The position numbers and the translations under genes are program-made. A model generated the notes under the pieces. That model ran no database searches. It saw only the letters and a program-made list of their open reading frames with translations, and had not been told where the DNA came from. From Apteryx mantelli (taxonomy: Eukaryota > Chordata > Aves > Apterygiformes > Apterygidae), in the NCBI RefSeq assembly GCF_036417845.1, contig NC_089978.1:161445962-161509961 (forward strand): DNA of 64,000 nt. The letters run 5' to 3'. Shown piece after piece: positions 61,360-64,000 of this stretch. Every line of letters starts with the position of its first letter. Position 1 is the stretch's first letter.

Positions 61360-62300
61360 AAACGATGGCGTGGATGGCCCCGTACCCGGACGGGAAAAGG
61401 GCGGCTGCAACTCTCAGCAGCGGTGCTGCAAGCGGAGAGCAGCCCAGGCGGGAGGCGAGGGAGAGGGGCGCAGAGGAGGGGCCGCCCGCCCCGACGGCCG
61501 CCTCTGGCCCCGGCCCGGCCCGGCTCCCCGCGCTGGGGTCTCCGCGGACGGCAGGGCCCGGGCCTGCGTCTTCCCCCCTCTCCCCTCCTCTTAACGCCCG
61601 TGGTGCCTGCGCTGCCCGCTCCCCACGGCCCCGCTTTCCACCAGCCGTAAGCGCTAACGGAGGGCGCCCCGTCCTCAGCGCAGCCCCCGGCTGCAGCGGA
61701 GGGCAGGCAGCCACCAAAACGGCCTCTGCAATTTCATTTTATTTTATTAGCACAGGAAACTTAAACCCTCCGTTCCCGCCCCCACGGCCCGGCGTCTCCT
61801 AGGCAGACGCAGGTTGGGCCACAGCCCCGGGGGACGCTGCCCGCTCCCCCGGGAGCTGCCGGACCCGCGCCGGGATCGGGCTCCCCGCGCCTCCCCGACG
61901 GCCGCGGCCCGCCGCTCGCCGGGGCGCCCGCAGCTCCGTCGCGGCTCGCCTCGGGCTCCGAGGTCGCCGGGCCGGTGCAGCCGGGCGGCGCGGGCCGGGA
62001 CCGGGACCCGGACCGGGGCCGGGGCGCGGGGCCGGGGAGCTGCGGCCTTCGAGCCGCCGCGGCCCCGCTTCGCCTCGCCGCCGCTCCCCGGCGGGCGGGC
62101 GGCCGGCCAGAAGGGCACCCCCCTCCCTCCCTCCCCGAGCAATTATTATTGCTTTTTTAATTTAAACACCTATTAAAAAAAAGAAAAGCTGCCGCTCCGC
62201 CGTGCCCGGGCTGCGTGGTGCCGGCGCGGAGGGCGAAGCGCAGCAGCCGCGCTCGGCCCCTCGCGGCGGCGAAACGAGCCTGTTTTGGGCCACGTTTACA
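61360..62300. promoter_or_regulatory. CpG island in RFX4 intron 1
   Basis: Very GC-rich and CpG-dense, interrupted at 61725-61765 by an AT patch and at 62140-62185 by an A/T run. Downstream intronic islands are typical of developmental transcription-factor loci. Whether it drives a transcript is unknown. Confidence 0.7.
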
Positions 62301-62539
62301 GCCGGGGCCCCGGGACAAAACCGGCCCGTTTGGTGCGGGGGGAAAGTGCTCCGTGGGGAAGGAATCGTTGTGTTTCGGTCACAGCGTGCGCAGCAGCTAC
62401 TCGGGTGTAAAACAAAGTTGCCCTTCTTTCCACGAGCACCGTTGGGACGGAGTTACGGCCACGGCGGGGAATTTCTCGTTCACGGGAGTAAGCGGCCGTT
62501 AAAGGAAAAAAAATAGTTAAAAAAACCCCACCCAAATCC

Positions 62540-62880
62540 CCCAGAATTTTCTAGCCGTGAGTTCACAGTAGTCCATCCTCAGGCAGAGCCTCCATACTAC
62601 TCGTTCTTTGGATTCAGTATGGTTATAATAAATGGCAACATGATTGATTAAGATAATATTAATCGGAAAACACTTTAGTCTTGCTAAACAGATGGCAAGA
62701 AAAGTGGAGCTTTGCAGTTGTCTCATTCAGACACCTTAACCTCCCTTTCAGAGGACTTAATCCAATTAGCTTTTCTCCTGAGGTTCAGTTGTTATGTAAA
62801 GATCCTTTTGCATTGTGGAGAAATATGGCTTCATTGAAAAAAAATATATATCGGTCATGTTTTAATTTTCCCTTAACAGT
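62540..62880. promoter_or_regulatory. Candidate developmental enhancer in RFX4 intron 1
   Basis: An AT-rich segment sandwiched between CpG blocks, packed with homeodomain, PBX, POU and SOX-like words: TGATTGATTA (62642-62651), TTAATC, CAGATGG E-box (62690), TTAATCCAATTAG (62757-62769) and TTTGCATTGTGG (62806-62817). Such density and its position suggest a conserved noncoding element. This is inference from motif content only. Confidence 0.4.
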
Positions 62881-63149
62881 TTTTCCCTAAAACAGCGTGA
62901 TTAAAAAAAAAAATCACCTACGGCTCTAATTTTAAGGCGCGGGAATAACTGGGTTTATTTACCTCTACACAGCAGTCTCGTGTGCTTTCACCTAGTTTAG
63001 CTAATGCTCTGCTAGCCGAAAGAGCCGATGGGGAGTGACCCAGAGGGGTTGTCACCAAGCCTAAATCGATTCCTGGGCATTTGGGAGCATGGGGAAAAAA
63101 CAAAAAACAAAAAAAGAAAGAAGAAAAAGTTCCTCTTCTAACGCACCCC

Positions 63150-63650
63150 ACAGCCTCGCCCGGCGAAGAGCGGTTTCAAGGCGGCGTAAAAGCGCTGCGG
63201 GCAAACGCAACAGGCGCCCCGCGCCCGCCGCAGCGCCGCGCCGCCCCCCAGCCCCGGGGCCCCCTTTCCTCCCCGGCGGAGCCCACCGGGCTCATGGGGG
63301 GCAGCACCCGGGGAGCCCCGGAGGGCGGGGGGGAGCTTGCAGAAGACCTCAAGCCTTAAAACGGCGTTTCCATAGCCGCAGCCCCCCCTAGTGACATCGC
63401 TAGGGTGAGTGCGAGGCGCTGCCGGGGCGGGGGGGGACGACGGGGCGCCCCGGGGCGCCTCGGGGCGGCGGCGCAGCCCCCTCCCGACGGCGCCGCGGCC
63501 CGCGGCGGGGCCCGGCGGGGCTGCGGGGCGCCGGAGGCCCCGGCACCCCCGGCTGCACAGGTCCCGCTGCGGGACGGGGGGGCTCCGGGGGGAGAGGAGG
63601 CGCTTTCTCGGCGTGCAGCTTCCCTGCGTGGTTCAATAACCAGCCCTGCT
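63150..63650. promoter_or_regulatory. Second CpG island in RFX4 intron 1
   Basis: About 500 bases of dense CpG ending near 63650. Stop-free runs of 100-158 codons on both strands reflect composition, with Ala/Gly/Pro/Arg-rich translations and no domain. Confidence 0.65.
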
Positions 63651-63730
63651 GCTTTCGGTTCAGGAGCCGGGCAAAAACGCCGCCGGTTTCGAAGTGCTAG
63701 ATGGATGAGATGCTCGGGATGTGAAGCTGA

Positions 63731-63811
63731 GGCTTTAGGAGCTGATCCAGACCCCATTAAAATCGGCAGAAAGCCTTTCAGGGCTGTCAAGGACGTTTGG
63801 ATTAGGCCCTT
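63731..63811. repeat. Palindromic MITE-like fragment, second copy
   Basis: GCTGATCCAGACCCCATTAA on the left and GTTTGGATTAGGCCC on the right show the same GATCCA...TGGAT(C/T)AG inverted layout as the fragment at 16413-16488. It is degraded, and the family name is not known to me. Confidence 0.4.
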
Positions 63812-64000
63812 AAAACAGTTTAGGTGGACCATGAAAAGCGGCTTCTGCAGCCTGACATGAACACGGAGTGGTGTCGGGCTGATTTTGGGCTGCGCTCTTA
63901 TCAGTACTTGGGTGTTGCTGCCGTAGCGGATGACCTTTTTTATACGCTTGCCGTTTATAAAGGATCTAGCATATAAGCACAGACTGAAGAGAATTAATGG

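Larger units (their letters stand above)
60836..64000 (+). other. RFX4: RFX4 intron 1, 5' part
   Basis: Runs beyond the window end. It contains CpG-rich blocks at 61360-62300 and 63150-63650, an AT-rich motif-dense segment at 62540-62880 and a MITE-like fragment at 63731-63811. Long stop-free runs in the CpG blocks exist on both strands and are not supported as genes. Confidence 0.8.

Noticed and set aside
61205-62142. Long open frames (120-170 codons) on both strands in the RFX4 intron
   Set aside because: Composition effect of a CpG island; mutually overlapping, no homology and no splice-consistent structure.
63356-63860. 151-158 codon open frames on both strands
   Set aside because: Same composition effect; part of the + frame runs through a MITE-like repeat.

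Overview
The window is vertebrate nuclear DNA, almost certainly from a bird. Genes are split by GT-AG introns, one clear CR1 LINE 3' end of avian type lies at about 24.28-24.65 kb, and the gene order POLR3B then RFX4 (both on +) is the order I recall from human chromosome 12q23. The species cannot be fixed from the sequence.

Layout. From 1 to about 50.6 kb is the 3' half of POLR3B, encoding the second-largest subunit of RNA polymerase III (RPC2). Fourteen coding exons join in frame to give exactly 645 codons ending in a TGA. Anchored on the 1133-residue human protein these are residues 489-1133, the last 14 of 28 exons. The catalytic E752-D753 pair, the [12 protein letters not shown] block and the four zinc cysteines C1080/C1083/C1092/C1095 are intact. 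The introns are ordinary AT-rich avian sequence with homopolymers, a few microsatellites, one CR1, small palindromic MITE-like fragments and one striking hairpin at 27.24-27.29 kb. From about 50.6 to 58.5 kb is intergenic DNA with degraded ancient repeats: a MIR/CORE-SINE-like fragment near 54 kb and a decayed CR1-like fragment near 57.1 kb.

From 58.5 to 64 kb the base composition changes sharply. An orphan CpG island at 58.5-59.35 kb carries two (CCGTC)n pentamer arrays. The promoter-proximal region and first coding exon of RFX4 follow, with the ATG at 60793 and 43 coding bases. RFX4 intron 1 then holds two more CpG-rich blocks and an AT-rich, homeobox-motif-rich segment at 62.5-62.9 kb that looks like a developmental enhancer. 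The window ends inside this intron.

The two genes have unrelated jobs. POLR3B is a housekeeping subunit of the polymerase that makes tRNA, 5S rRNA and other small RNAs. RFX4 is a neural and ciliary developmental transcription factor. The contrast between the plain POLR3B 3' end and the CpG-rich RFX4 5' end fits this. I found no bacterial, viral, CRISPR or tRNA features. The most useful leads are regulatory: the G-quadruplex-prone island, the RFX4 upstream ORFs, the candidate intronic enhancer and the intronic hairpin.
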